This document shows, piece by piece, positions 1-5,277 of a DNA stretch of 5,803 nt. Every line of letters starts with the position of its first letter. Positions within the stretch are counted from its first letter, which is position 1. A program made the position numbers and the translations under genes. The stretch is taken from NCBI GenBank assembly GCA_016793415.1, contig JAEUMC010000059.1:1-5803 (forward strand), in the 5' to 3' direction. Below the pieces are notes generated by a model, which saw nothing but the letters and a program-made list of their open reading frames with translations, was not told the origin of the DNA and ran no database searches. The DNA comes from Devosia sp. (GTDB lineage: Bacteria; Pseudomonadota; Alphaproteobacteria; Rhizobiales; Devosiaceae).

Positions 1-176
1 TGCCGCTGTTCGATCGGTTCGTCCTCGCGGAAGTGCGCGAGCTGACGCTGCCGGACGGTATTGCCTGCTTCAGCAAGGGCCACCCCAGGCTGGTCCTGCC
101 GGGCGCCGGTCTCGAGGCCCGTGACATGGAACTGATCGACCGTGGCGTGGTCCAGACCCAGTGGGTCCGTCCCTGA
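1..176 (+). CDS. C-terminal end of an unidentified protein (5' partial)
   Basis: An open frame enters from the left edge (first whole codon at position 3) and ends with TGA at 174-176, leaving 57 visible residues that begin PLFDRFVLAEV and end GVVQTQWVRP. The frame has normal high-GC third positions and stops exactly one base before the convergent dodecin gene. I do not recognise the family with certainty. The alternation of a short helix, a strand rich in leucine and valine, and a final GVV-type strand is reminiscent of the C-terminal part of RibD/dihydrofolate-reductase-like proteins, but this is a weak inference from a fragment. No catalytic residue can be assigned. Confidence 0.7.
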   Translation, partial: PLFDRFVLAEVRELTLPDGIACFSKGHPRLVLPGAGLEARDMELIDRGVVQTQWVRP

Positions 177-392
177 TCAGCTCGGATCCTCGATCCGGAA
201 GCCGACCTTCATCACCACCTGGTACTGGGCGACCTTCCCCTCGAAGATCGAACCGCGAACCTGTTCGACTTCGAACCATTCGAGGTTTCGGGTGGTGCGG
301 TGCGCGCGAGCGATGGCGCTCTCGATGGCGTCGGTGATCGAGCTCGACGATGAGCCGACGAGATCGATCTTCTTGTAGGTGTGGTTCGGCAT
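177..392 (-). CDS. Dodecin, flavin-binding protein
   Basis: The 71-residue product starts MPNHTYKKIDLVGSS and has the full dodecin layout: a first beta strand, a SSSSI turn, one long helix (about residues 18-34), then two strands holding RNLEWFEV and VAQYQVVMKVGFRIED. Trp39 and the Gln residues 56 and 58 correspond to the residues that stack on and contact the paired flavins in characterised dodecins. Known members form hollow cytoplasmic dodecamers that bind riboflavin, FMN or related flavins for storage and protection. Length is typical. The frame stays open upstream of this Met, but the ATG at 392 is chosen because the homology begins there and an AAGGGG Shine-Dalgarno (399-404) sits 6 nt before it. 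The gene converges with the preceding CDS with no gap and diverges from the DUF606 operon. Confidence 0.95.
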   Translation of the reverse strand: MPNHTYKKIDLVGSSSSSITDAIESAIARAHRTTRNLEWFEVEQVRGSIFEGKVAQYQVVMKVGFRIEDPS

Positions 393-576
393 GACTGTCC
401 CCTTCATACGATCGAACGGGCGATAAGCCTGGCTGCCGGGATGGCCGGCAGACCCGTTTACGGCGCGCCTTTCCGATGGAGCTGTCAAGAGAATGCGGCG
501 CCAATCGGCTGGGAGCATCTTGACGGCACCGCCAACCAACCGTCACCTGCAACACCCTCCTCCGATGTAGTTCCAG
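393..576. promoter_or_regulatory. Divergent intergenic region, dodecin / DUF606 operon
   Basis: This 184-bp gap must carry the promoters of both divergent units. On the minus strand a TTGACA hexamer (483-488) matches the sigma-70 -35 consensus, but I see no convincing -10 at 16-18 nt. On the plus strand a TTGACG lies at 520-525, also without a good -10. A 7-bp perfect stem, CTGCCGG/CCGGCAG (433-439 and 445-451, 5-nt loop), lies in the dodecin leader and has no T-run. I see no riboswitch-like architecture. Promoter positions are therefore not resolved. Confidence 0.4.
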
Positions 577-1044
577 ATGTCTTCGCCCCGGATTGATCTC
601 GCCGCCAACCTCGCTGCGCTGGCGGCAGGCGCCCTGCTCTCGCTCATGGTCCACCTCAACGGCGAGGCGGCGAGGCAGGGCGGCGCGCTGTTTTCGTCAT
701 GGTTGGCGCACGGCACCGGGACGGTGGCCGCGCTGCTGGTGATTCCGCTGTGGTGGAGGGCGATCCAGCGCAGCGCTGCGCCGCGCGCCGCCATCCCACT
801 CTGGGCCTATCTGGGCGGCTTTGCCGGTGCCGTGACGGTGATCATGACGTCGACCGCGGTGAACTCGGCGCTGGCGCTGAGCGGCACGGTGGCGCTGGGC
901 CTCGCCGGCCAGATCGTCTTCAGCCTCGCGGCCGATCAGTGGGGCCTGTTCGGCATTGCCAAGCGACGGTTGCGGCTGGGCGATGCCATCGCGCTGGGGT
1001 TGATCGTTGCCGGCAGCGCCCTCGTGATCTGGGGCAGCCTATGA
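577..1044 (+). CDS. DUF606/YdcZ-family small membrane transporter, first subunit
   Basis: The 155-residue, very hydrophobic protein has about five predicted membrane segments (roughly residues 9-26, 38-59, 74-92, 95-118, 136-154). Family features are LNG at 27-29 after the first helix, YLGG at 78-81, and AGQ at 110-112 with Asp120 at the end of the fourth helix. These fit the DUF606 (YdcZ) branch of the drug/metabolite transporter superfamily, whose substrates are mostly unknown. Positive residues cluster in the loop after helix 2 (R61, R65, R70) and before helix 5 (K129, R130, R131, R133), predicting the N-terminus inside. The ATG at 577 is preceded in frame by a stop at 568 and has no clear Shine-Dalgarno. 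Its stop overlaps the next start by 4 bp (ATGA), indicating translational coupling. Confidence 0.85.
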   Translation: MSSPRIDLAANLAALAAGALLSLMVHLNGEAARQGGALFSSWLAHGTGTVAALLVIPLWWRAIQRSAAPRAAIPLWAYLGGFAGAVTVIMTSTAVNSALALSGTVALGLAGQIVFSLAADQWGLFGIAKRRLRLGDAIALGLIVAGSALVIWGSL

Positions 1045-1478
1045 TCGAAGCAGTAGTCCTTGCCTTCGTCGCCGGCGGCCTGGTCGGGGTCAGCCGACAG
1101 CTGAACGGGCGGCTCGCGGTGTCGACCTCGGCGCTGTTCGCCTCGTTCTGCAATCACCTGGTCGGCTTTGTCCTGTTGACGGCGATCGGGCTGGTGATCG
1201 GCGGGCTCGTCAGCGATGGCGCGTTCTCGGGCCCGTGGCACATCTATTTCGGCGGGCCGGTCGGCGTAGTGTTCGTGGCGCTCAGCAGTTGGATCGTCGG
1301 CCAGATCGGCGCCACCCGCTCGACCATGCTGATCATCGCCGGCCAGGTGCTCGGCGGCGTGGCGCTCGATTGGGCGTTGACCGGCAAGGCGGTGTCGCCA
1401 ACGGCCCTCTGCGGCATCGTGCTGATCGTCGCCGGTGTGCTCGTCGCGCAGCGGCAACGCGCCAGTACCGCGAACTGA
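1041..1478 (+). CDS. DUF606/YdcZ-family small membrane transporter, second subunit
   Basis: The 145-residue protein is a paralogue of its upstream neighbour, with the same landmarks: LNG at 21-23, YFGG at 69-72, and AGQ at 100-102 with Asp110 at the same spacing. About five membrane segments are predicted (near 3-17, 32-54, 70-88, 95-111, 120-137). Here the positive residues fall on the opposite loops: R19 and R24 after helix 1, R93 after helix 3, and R138 and R140 at the C-terminus, predicting the N-terminus outside. DUF606 proteins are known as singles, adjacent pairs and fusions with opposite orientations, so this pair very likely forms an antiparallel heterodimer. The start is the ATG inside the ATGA overlap. 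The frame is open further upstream, but that stretch is out-of-frame coding sequence of the first subunit. Substrate is unknown. Confidence 0.85.
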   Translation: MIEAVVLAFVAGGLVGVSRQLNGRLAVSTSALFASFCNHLVGFVLLTAIGLVIGGLVSDGAFSGPWHIYFGGPVGVVFVALSSWIVGQIGATRSTMLIIAGQVLGGVALDWALTGKAVSPTALCGIVLIVAGVLVAQRQRASTAN

Positions 1479-1499
1479 TCGCGTCGGAACCATAACGCC

Positions 1500-2351
1500 A
1501 TGGAGATCAGTCCGGACCTCGAGGCCCACCTCGCCGCCTTGATCGGCTCCAGTGCTGCCGACGCCACCCTGGTCGAGACCGGGCAGAACAACCGTGTGCT
1601 GGATTTCGGCGACCGGATCGTCCGTATCCCGCGCCATGCCGGCGCCGAGACGATGCTTCGCCGCGAGGCATCGCTGCTGGGACGGTTGGCGCCATTGCTG
1701 CCGCTCGCCGTCCCGCATGTCCGGGTCCTCGACAGCGAGATCGGGCCGATCGCCGTCCATGATCGGTTGCCTGGCGAGCCATTCTATTCCCTGCACAGCT
1801 TTGCGGACGGCGAGCCGGTGGTCGAGGAACTGGCTGGCTTCCTTTGCAGCCTGCATGGCCTCGACACCGCCATCGTCGCGGATGGGCAGCGGGAGGAGAG
1901 CTGGCGCGAAATCGCCGATCGGCTGCCGTCCGACATCCTGCCACGGCTGTCGCCCAGCATACGTCCGGCCGTCGCGGCCGCGTTCCAGCGGTTCGCGGAA
2001 CAGGCGGACGCCCTGCCCCTCAGGGTCATCCACGGCGATTTCGGCACCGGCAACCTTCTCGCGGCGCATGGCCGGGTCACCGGCGTGATCGACTTCGCCG
2101 GCTGTGGACTGGGCGATCCGGCCTATGACATAGCGAGCCTGGTTGCGGGGCTGGGCGATGGACTGCTGCCGCGCCTGCATCCCTACTACCCCGATCTCGC
2201 GGCAATGGCCGAGCGGATCGGCTTCTATCGGGCAACATTTCCGCTGCTGGATATGCTGTTCGGCCTCGATCACGACGATCCGGCCGGACTTGCCGACGGC
2301 ATAGCCGGGGCTGAGCGGAGATTCGCCAGCCTCGCACTGGGCCCTGCATAG
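1500..2351 (+). CDS. Aminoglycoside-phosphotransferase (APH) family kinase
   Basis: The 283-residue cytoplasmic protein has the APH/choline-kinase fold. The N-lobe has a GQNNRVL nucleotide loop (28-34) and VRIPRH (41-46), with Arg42 near the usual ATP-contacting basic position, and LRREASLL (53-60) on the first helix. The C-lobe has the catalytic HGDFGTGNLL motif (178-187; catalytic Asp180, metal-ligand Asn185) and VIDFAGCGLGDPAYD (196-210; metal-binding Asp198). Members phosphorylate small hydroxylated molecules, including aminoglycosides, macrolides, choline and sugars; the substrate cannot be read here, so resistance should not be assumed. It starts 21 bp after the DUF606 pair on the same strand and probably shares its transcript. 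The ATG at 1500 is the first in-frame candidate matching the domain start, and its Shine-Dalgarno is weak. It converges with the HxlR gene across 22 bp. Confidence 0.85.
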   Translation: MEISPDLEAHLAALIGSSAADATLVETGQNNRVLDFGDRIVRIPRHAGAETMLRREASLLGRLAPLLPLAVPHVRVLDSEIGPIAVHDRLPGEPFYSLHSFADGEPVVEELAGFLCSLHGLDTAIVADGQREESWREIADRLPSDILPRLSPSIRPAVAAAFQRFAEQADALPLRVIHGDFGTGNLLAAHGRVTGVIDFAGCGLGDPAYDIASLVAGLGDGLLPRLHPYYPDLAAMAERIGFYRATFPLLDMLFGLDHDDPAGLADGIAGAERRFASLALGPA

Positions 2352-2373
2352 GCCCGGTACGTCCCGCGGGCGG

Positions 2374-2826
2374 CTAGTTTGGATCCGACACCTTCAGGAT
2401 CACGGTCTCGTCCGGGCCGACGGGCTGGCCACTTTGCGCTCGAAGCTCGAGGCGGATCGGTTGACCGGTCGAACGCTCCAACAGAACCGAGTGGGCCTCG
2501 TCGGGGCGAAAGAGGTGGCGCTCGCCGAACTGCCTGAGCGCCACAATGACCGGGAACAGGTCCTTTCCTTTGGCGGTCAGCCGATACTCCATGCGGGCGC
2601 CGCCTCCGCTGGCGGGTACCTGCTCCAGGATGCCGCTGGCGATCAGCCGCCGCAGGCGTTCGGTCAGGATGTTCCTGGCGATGCCCAGGCTCTTCTGAAA
2701 CTCGCTGAATCGCGTCACCCCCTCGAACGCATCGCGCACGAGCAGCAGCGACCACCAATCCCCGATCACGTCGAGCGCCCGGGCGCTGGGGCAGAAATCC
2801 TGCTCAAAGCTCTTTCGCGCGACCAT
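2374..2826 (-). CDS. HxlR-family transcriptional regulator
   Basis: The 150-residue winged helix-turn-helix protein has the HxlR signatures: a single N-terminal cysteine (Cys12 in FCPSARALDVIGDWW), GDWWSLLLVRDAFEGVTRFSE (about 22-42), a recognition helix in ARNILTERLRRL (50-61), and a wing followed by YRLTAKGKDLFPVI (81-94). A C-terminal tail of about 45 residues follows, as in many members of this length. HxlR proteins are dimeric repressors or activators; several use the N-terminal cysteine to sense thiol-reactive or quinone stress, which is possible but unproven here. A TTG 18 nt upstream is in frame, but the ATG at 2826 is preferred because AGGGAG lies 6 nt before it. It is divergent from the MFS gene and probably controls it and itself. 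Confidence 0.92.
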   Translation of the reverse strand: MVARKSFEQDFCPSARALDVIGDWWSLLLVRDAFEGVTRFSEFQKSLGIARNILTERLRRLIASGILEQVPASGGGARMEYRLTAKGKDLFPVIVALRQFGERHLFRPDEAHSVLLERSTGQPIRLELRAQSGQPVGPDETVILKVSDPN

Positions 2827-2832
2827 CGCCGA

Positions 2833-2838
2833 CTCCCT
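2833..2838 (-). promoter_or_regulatory. Shine-Dalgarno deciding the HxlR start
   Basis: AGGGAG on the minus strand, 6 nt before the ATG at 2826. The competing TTG at 2844 has no comparable site in front of it and would be translated through this one. Confidence 0.75.
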
Positions 2839-2867
2839 GTCCAATCAGCATCATTGTCAGTTGCATA

Positions 2868-2912
2868 ATTAAACCAATCTCGCTACCCGAGAAATGGTTT
2901 TGTTATTAAACC
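2868..2912. promoter_or_regulatory. Candidate HxlR operator with three AAACC half-sites
   Basis: The gap between the divergent HxlR and MFS genes is distinctly AT-rich compared with its surroundings. It holds a 30-bp imperfect dyad: AAACCA-a-TCTCG at 2871-2882, spacer CTACC, and CGAGA-aa-TGGTTT at 2888-2900. A direct repeat ATTAAACC occurs at 2868-2875 and 2905-2912, each followed closely by AATC. AAACC therefore appears three times (2871-2875 plus, 2896-2900 minus, 2908-2912 plus). A minus-strand TTTAAT within 2868-2874 resembles a -10 box, and TTGTCA at 2854-2859 resembles a plus-strand -35 box, but neither has a good partner. Symmetric binding by a dimeric HxlR regulator is an inference from position and symmetry. 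Confidence 0.6.
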
Positions 2913-2931
2913 GAATCGGCCGAGGCACACC

Positions 2932-4215
2932 ATGTTCCTGCCCAATGCGCGACGCTCGCGGGCGCCACGAACGAAGACGTTTTCTCCTCGCCCTGCGACG
3001 GCTGGGGACGCGGTCCCGCTTGCTGGCGGCCAGGTCTTGCTGTTTGCCCTGGCCAGTGGCCTGGCGGTCGCCAATGTGTATTTCGCCCACCCGCTGCTCG
3101 ACGTGATGGCCGACGATCTCGGGCTGTCGCGCGCCGCGGCGGGCCTGATCGTCGGGGCCGCCCAGGTGGGCTACGGCCTGGGTCTGGTTCTGCTGGTGCC
3201 GTTGGGCGATCTCATCGATCGACGCAAGCTCATCATCGCCCAGTCATTGCTGTCGGTGCTGGCGCTGATCTGTGTTGCCTTCTCAACCTCGGCAGCGATG
3301 ACACTGGCCGCCATGGCCGCCGTCGGTTTCCTCGCGGTGGTGACGCAGGCGCTGGTTGCCTATGCTGCCAGTCTCGTGCCGGCTTCGACCCGTGGTCACG
3401 TCGTCGGCATGGTCACGGGCGGCATTGTGCTCGGCATCCTCCTCGCCCGCAGCGTGGCAGGAACGCTGACTGATCTCTCCGGCTGGCGGACCGTCTACAT
3501 CGTCTCGGCCATCCTGACCGCGGCGGTGGCTCTGCTGCTGTGGCGAGCCCTCCCGCACCAGCAGCGAGCGAGAACGGGGCTATCCTACTCGCGCCTGATC
3601 AGGTCCCTCGCGACGCTGCTGATCGACGAACCGGTGCTGCGCATACGCGCCGTCATCGCCATGCTGATCTTTGCCAACATCACCACGTTGCTGGCGCCGC
3701 TCGTGCTGCCGCTGAGCGCGCCGCCCTTGTCTCTCACCCACACCGAGATCGGCCTCTTCGGTTTCGCCGGAGCTGCCGGAGCGCTGGCCGCCATGCGCGC
3801 CGGGCGCTGGACCGACGCCGGACACGGCCAGCGCACGACCGGCATCGCGCTCGGGCTGATGCTGGCGGCGTGGCTGCCGATATCGCTACTGAACCACTCG
3901 ATCTGGTGGCTGATCCTGGGCGTGGTGGTCATCGATTTCGGCTTGCAGGCCGTCCACGTCACCAACCAGGCGATGATCTATCGCGTGCGGCCCGAGGCCC
4001 AAAGCCGCCTGACTGCCACCTACATGGTGTTCTACTCGATCGGCAGTGCGATCGGCTCGTCGACCTCGACGATGATCTACGCCTGGGCCGGATGGACAGG
4101 CGTCTCCATCACCGGCGCGTGCATCAGCCTCGCGACCATCGGCTTCTGGCTGCTGACCCTGAAGGCGACGCCTGTTGTGGCAAACCGGAAGGCGCAGGAC
4201 GGAGCGGCGCAGTGA
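2932..4215 (+). CDS. MFS transporter, probable efflux permease
   Basis: The 427-residue inner-membrane protein has 12 predicted helices (near 34-54, 71-92, 100-118, 121-147, 157-178, 187-206, then 237-262, 272-290, 303-321, 323-342, 361-383, 389-411), with a central cytoplasmic loop at about 207-236. Motif A between helices 2 and 3 reads PLGDLIDRRKL (90-100). The helix 1 segment ANVYFAHPLLDVMA and the QVGYGLGLVLLVPLGD stretch resemble the YgaY/NepI-like drug:proton antiporter group. The substrate is unknown. A basic tail of about 30 residues precedes helix 1. The ATG at 2932 is kept because GAGG (2922-2925) lies 6 nt upstream. Divergence from an HxlR gene suggests an inducible exporter of a toxic compound, but this is inferred from context only. 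Confidence 0.9.
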   Translation: MFLPNARRSRAPRTKTFSPRPATAGDAVPLAGGQVLLFALASGLAVANVYFAHPLLDVMADDLGLSRAAAGLIVGAAQVGYGLGLVLLVPLGDLIDRRKLIIAQSLLSVLALICVAFSTSAAMTLAAMAAVGFLAVVTQALVAYAASLVPASTRGHVVGMVTGGIVLGILLARSVAGTLTDLSGWRTVYIVSAILTAAVALLLWRALPHQQRARTGLSYSRLIRSLATLLIDEPVLRIRAVIAMLIFANITTLLAPLVLPLSAPPLSLTHTEIGLFGFAGAAGALAAMRAGRWTDAGHGQRTTGIALGLMLAAWLPISLLNHSIWWLILGVVVIDFGLQAVHVTNQAMIYRVRPEAQSRLTATYMVFYSIGSAIGSSTSTMIYAWAGWTGVSITGACISLATIGFWLLTLKATPVVANRKAQDGAAQ

Positions 4216-4232
4216 GCGCCGCGGCGAGTGGG

Positions 4233-4263
4233 GCGCTGCTGCGCAGCTTCGGGAGATCACCCT
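4233..4263. repeat. 31-bp direct repeat, distal copy
   Basis: Identical over 31 bp to 4592-4622, offset by exactly 359 bp; both flanking bases differ. It contains a perfect 10-bp palindrome GCTGCGCAGC (4238-4247) and a near-palindrome GGGAGATCACCC (4251-4262). It lies just downstream of the MFS gene, and its right end overlaps the last codons and the stop of the GIY-YIG gene. Confidence 0.95.
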
Positions 4264-4514
4264 GCAACGACGTCTGTTCTGACGAGTCGCTTTAGGGCTA
4301 TCGCCTTGCCAGAGCCGGACTTGAAATAGCGCTCAAGCTCGCGCGCATGTTCCTCAGTTTCCACCGCAACGTAGGATTTCAGCACGGAGGGGATATGAGC
4401 GCGTGTTGAAGCGACCTGACCGGCCTGATGCGAGGCGAAGCGGCGCTTCAGGTCGTTCGTCGAGCCGACATAGATGTCGCCGTTCCTCAGCCGAAGGAAA
4501 TAGACATACCACAT
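4257..4514 (-). CDS. Small GIY-YIG nuclease-domain protein
   Basis: The 85-residue protein is essentially a lone GIY-YIG domain. It has YVYFL (3-7, the GIY element), IYVGSTNDLKRRFASHQ (14-30, the YIG element plus the catalytic Arg24/Arg25 region and His29), and ETEEHARELERYFKSGSG (52-69) with Glu59/Glu61 near the expected metal-binding glutamate. GIY-YIG enzymes cut DNA with one metal ion; the physiological role of these stand-alone short members (YhbQ-like) is mostly undefined. The ATG at 4514 matches the domain start, with AGGGAG 10 nt upstream. The frame is open back to a GTG at 4619 inside the proximal repeat, which could add 35 residues. The TGA stop lies inside the distal repeat. Base composition is visibly less GC-rich than the MFS gene, consistent with a mobile or acquired segment. 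Confidence 0.88.
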   Translation of the reverse strand: MWYVYFLRLRNGDIYVGSTNDLKRRFASHQAGQVASTRAHIPSVLKSYVAVETEEHARELERYFKSGSGKAIALKRLVRTDVVAG

Positions 4515-4591
4515 CGGGCCCGGTCTCCCTGTACTCGTTGGGCACGGCCTTGGTTGAAGGAAGTAAGTTACTAGTTGGACCATGTCTCCCT

Positions 4592-4622
4592 GCGCTGCTG
4601 CGCAGCTTCGGGAGATCACCCT
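4592..4622. repeat. 31-bp direct repeat, proximal copy
   Basis: Exact second copy of 4233-4263, on the 5' side of the GIY-YIG gene. Here the left flank completes a longer hairpin that the other copy lacks: TCTCCC at 4585-4590 pairs with GGGAGA at 4610-4615 around the GC-rich palindromic core. The right end runs into the left arm of the 64-nt hairpin (4617-4680). A shorter motif, GTCTCCCTG, at 4584-4592 recurs at 4523-4531 in the GIY-YIG leader. Confidence 0.95.
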
Positions 4623-4680
4623 ACGCCCCGTTTGGCCTCCGGGTGGCCTGCCACCCGAAGCCCCAACGGGGCGTAGGGTG
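4617..4680. repeat. 64-nt near-perfect hairpin abutting the tRNA 3' end
   Basis: The outer arms are a perfect 16-bp inverted repeat, CACCCTACGCCCCGTT (4617-4632) with its complement at 4665-4680. Moving inward there are a T/C mismatch, a GG/CC pair, a C/C mismatch, a CT/AG pair and a C/A mismatch. Then follows a perfect 8-bp inner stem, CGGGTGGC/GCCACCCG (4640-4647 and 4650-4657), around a 2-nt loop, so 28 of 31 positions pair. The right arm ends within the encoded CCA of tRNA-Ser. It could be a rho-independent-like tRNA terminator, but no T-run follows on the minus strand; a dispersed palindromic (REP- or MITE-like) element is the alternative. Confidence 0.85.
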
Positions 4681-4768
4681 GCGGGTAGGGAGGGATTCGA
4701 ACCCCCGGAACGCTTTCACGTTCGCCGGTTTTCAAGACCGGAGCAATCAACCACTCTGCCACCTACCC
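4679..4768 (-). tRNA. tRNA-Ser(UGA)
   Basis: The minus strand folds as a 90-nt class II tRNA. The acceptor stem is GGGTAGG/CCTACCC, with a short D stem GCA/TGC enclosing GAGTGGTTGAT. The anticodon stem CCGGT/ACCGG encloses the loop CTTGAAA, so the anticodon is TGA at 4732-4734. The long variable arm GAACG/CGTTC is typical of serine tRNAs. The T arm is GGGGG TTCGAAT CCCTC with one G-U pair. Discriminator G and an encoded CCA (4679-4681) follow. A possible weak promoter lies upstream on the minus strand (TTGCCG at 4802-4807 and GATAAA at 4781-4786, spacing only 15). If real, it overlaps the start of the divergent gene. Confidence 0.97.
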
Positions 4769-4791
4769 GACGGTGACGCGTTTATCCGCAC

Positions 4792-5262
4792 TTGACTGCG
4801 ACGGCAACAGATCGCGTGCATGTTGTTTGCAGCTATCATGCAGCCATCGGCAAGGGAGTCGACGACTTGGTGCGGGAAATCATGGAAGCGTACTCACTCG
4901 ACGCTGTGGACTACGCTCGCGACAGATTCGGCATCGATCTCGATTTCAGTCCGGAGAGTGTTCGTCTGGTCGAACAAATCGCAGCACAATTGTACGATGC
5001 GCGTCCGAGGGGACTGTCGAAGCTGGTTCGCAAGGGCCCGACGGACGAAATGGTGGAGACGTTTGCCAAGATGCTGGGAGCATACGTCGGCGAAGTGTAT
5101 CGCCGAACCCATGGTGGTGAGTGGTTCGATCACGAGACACTGCGAACTTACGCCGTGGGTTCACGCGAGAACTGCATGTTCCCCGTCGGGAAAGCCTACA
5201 AGCGCCTTACCAAAGGCGAAGAAGACAACTTGTGGCATTTCTATCAGGCCTTTGTTGAATGA
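4792..5262 (+). CDS. Hypothetical protein, unrecognised
   Basis: A 156-codon frame runs from a TTG at 4792 (in-frame stop at 4774) to TGA at 5260-5262. The product looks like a soluble, mixed alpha/beta cytoplasmic protein: an N-terminal helical part (LDAVDYARDRFGIDLDFS, 36-53, then VRLVEQIAAQLYDA) and a helix with AYVGEVYRRTHGGEW (97-111). It ends with a strand-rich FPVGKAYKRLTKGEEDN (130-146) and an aromatic end HFYQAFVE. No signal peptide, membrane segment or catalytic motif is visible, and I cannot name a family. The start is uncertain: TTG 4792 and GTG 4816 lack a Shine-Dalgarno, while ATG 4882 has GGGA 4 nt upstream and would give 126 residues. GC content is lower than in flanking genes (about 53% in a 60-nt sample at 5041-5100), suggesting acquisition. 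Confidence 0.65.
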   Translation: MTATATDRVHVVCSYHAAIGKGVDDLVREIMEAYSLDAVDYARDRFGIDLDFSPESVRLVEQIAAQLYDARPRGLSKLVRKGPTDEMVETFAKMLGAYVGEVYRRTHGGEWFDHETLRTYAVGSRENCMFPVGKAYKRLTKGEEDNLWHFYQAFVE

Positions 5263-5277
5263 CCGGTTGCCGGCATC

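Noticed and set aside
393..539. N-terminal extension of dodecin by 49 residues
   Set aside because: The frame is open, but dodecins start at the MPNHTYKK position, and a strong AAGGGG site sits 6 nt before that ATG.
70..654. 194-codon open frame on the minus strand across the dodecin region
   Set aside because: It overlaps dodecin in another frame and has an Arg/His/Gly-rich shadow composition with no recognisable domain.
936..2273. 445-codon open frame on the minus strand
   Set aside because: It lies antisense to the second DUF606 gene and the APH kinase, both of which have clear family motifs. Its translation is low-complexity, Arg/Gln/Asp-rich, as expected for a shadow frame in high-GC DNA.
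2352..2373. Bidirectional terminator between the APH kinase and the HxlR gene
   Set aside because: Only a 5-bp GCCCG/CGGGC stem with a 10-nt loop is present, partly overlapping the HxlR stop region, and there is no real T-run.
4215..4237. Terminator hairpin after the MFS gene
   Set aside because: AGCGCC/GGCGCT can pair across an 11-nt loop, but the stem is short, has no T-run, and runs into the 31-bp repeat.
3540..4295. 251-codon plus-strand frame overlapping the MFS gene
   Set aside because: It is out of frame with a clear 12-helix transporter and its translation is Arg/Ala/His-rich shadow sequence.
4233..4622. CRISPR-like array
   Set aside because: There are only two repeats, and the interval holds a protein gene rather than short spacers.
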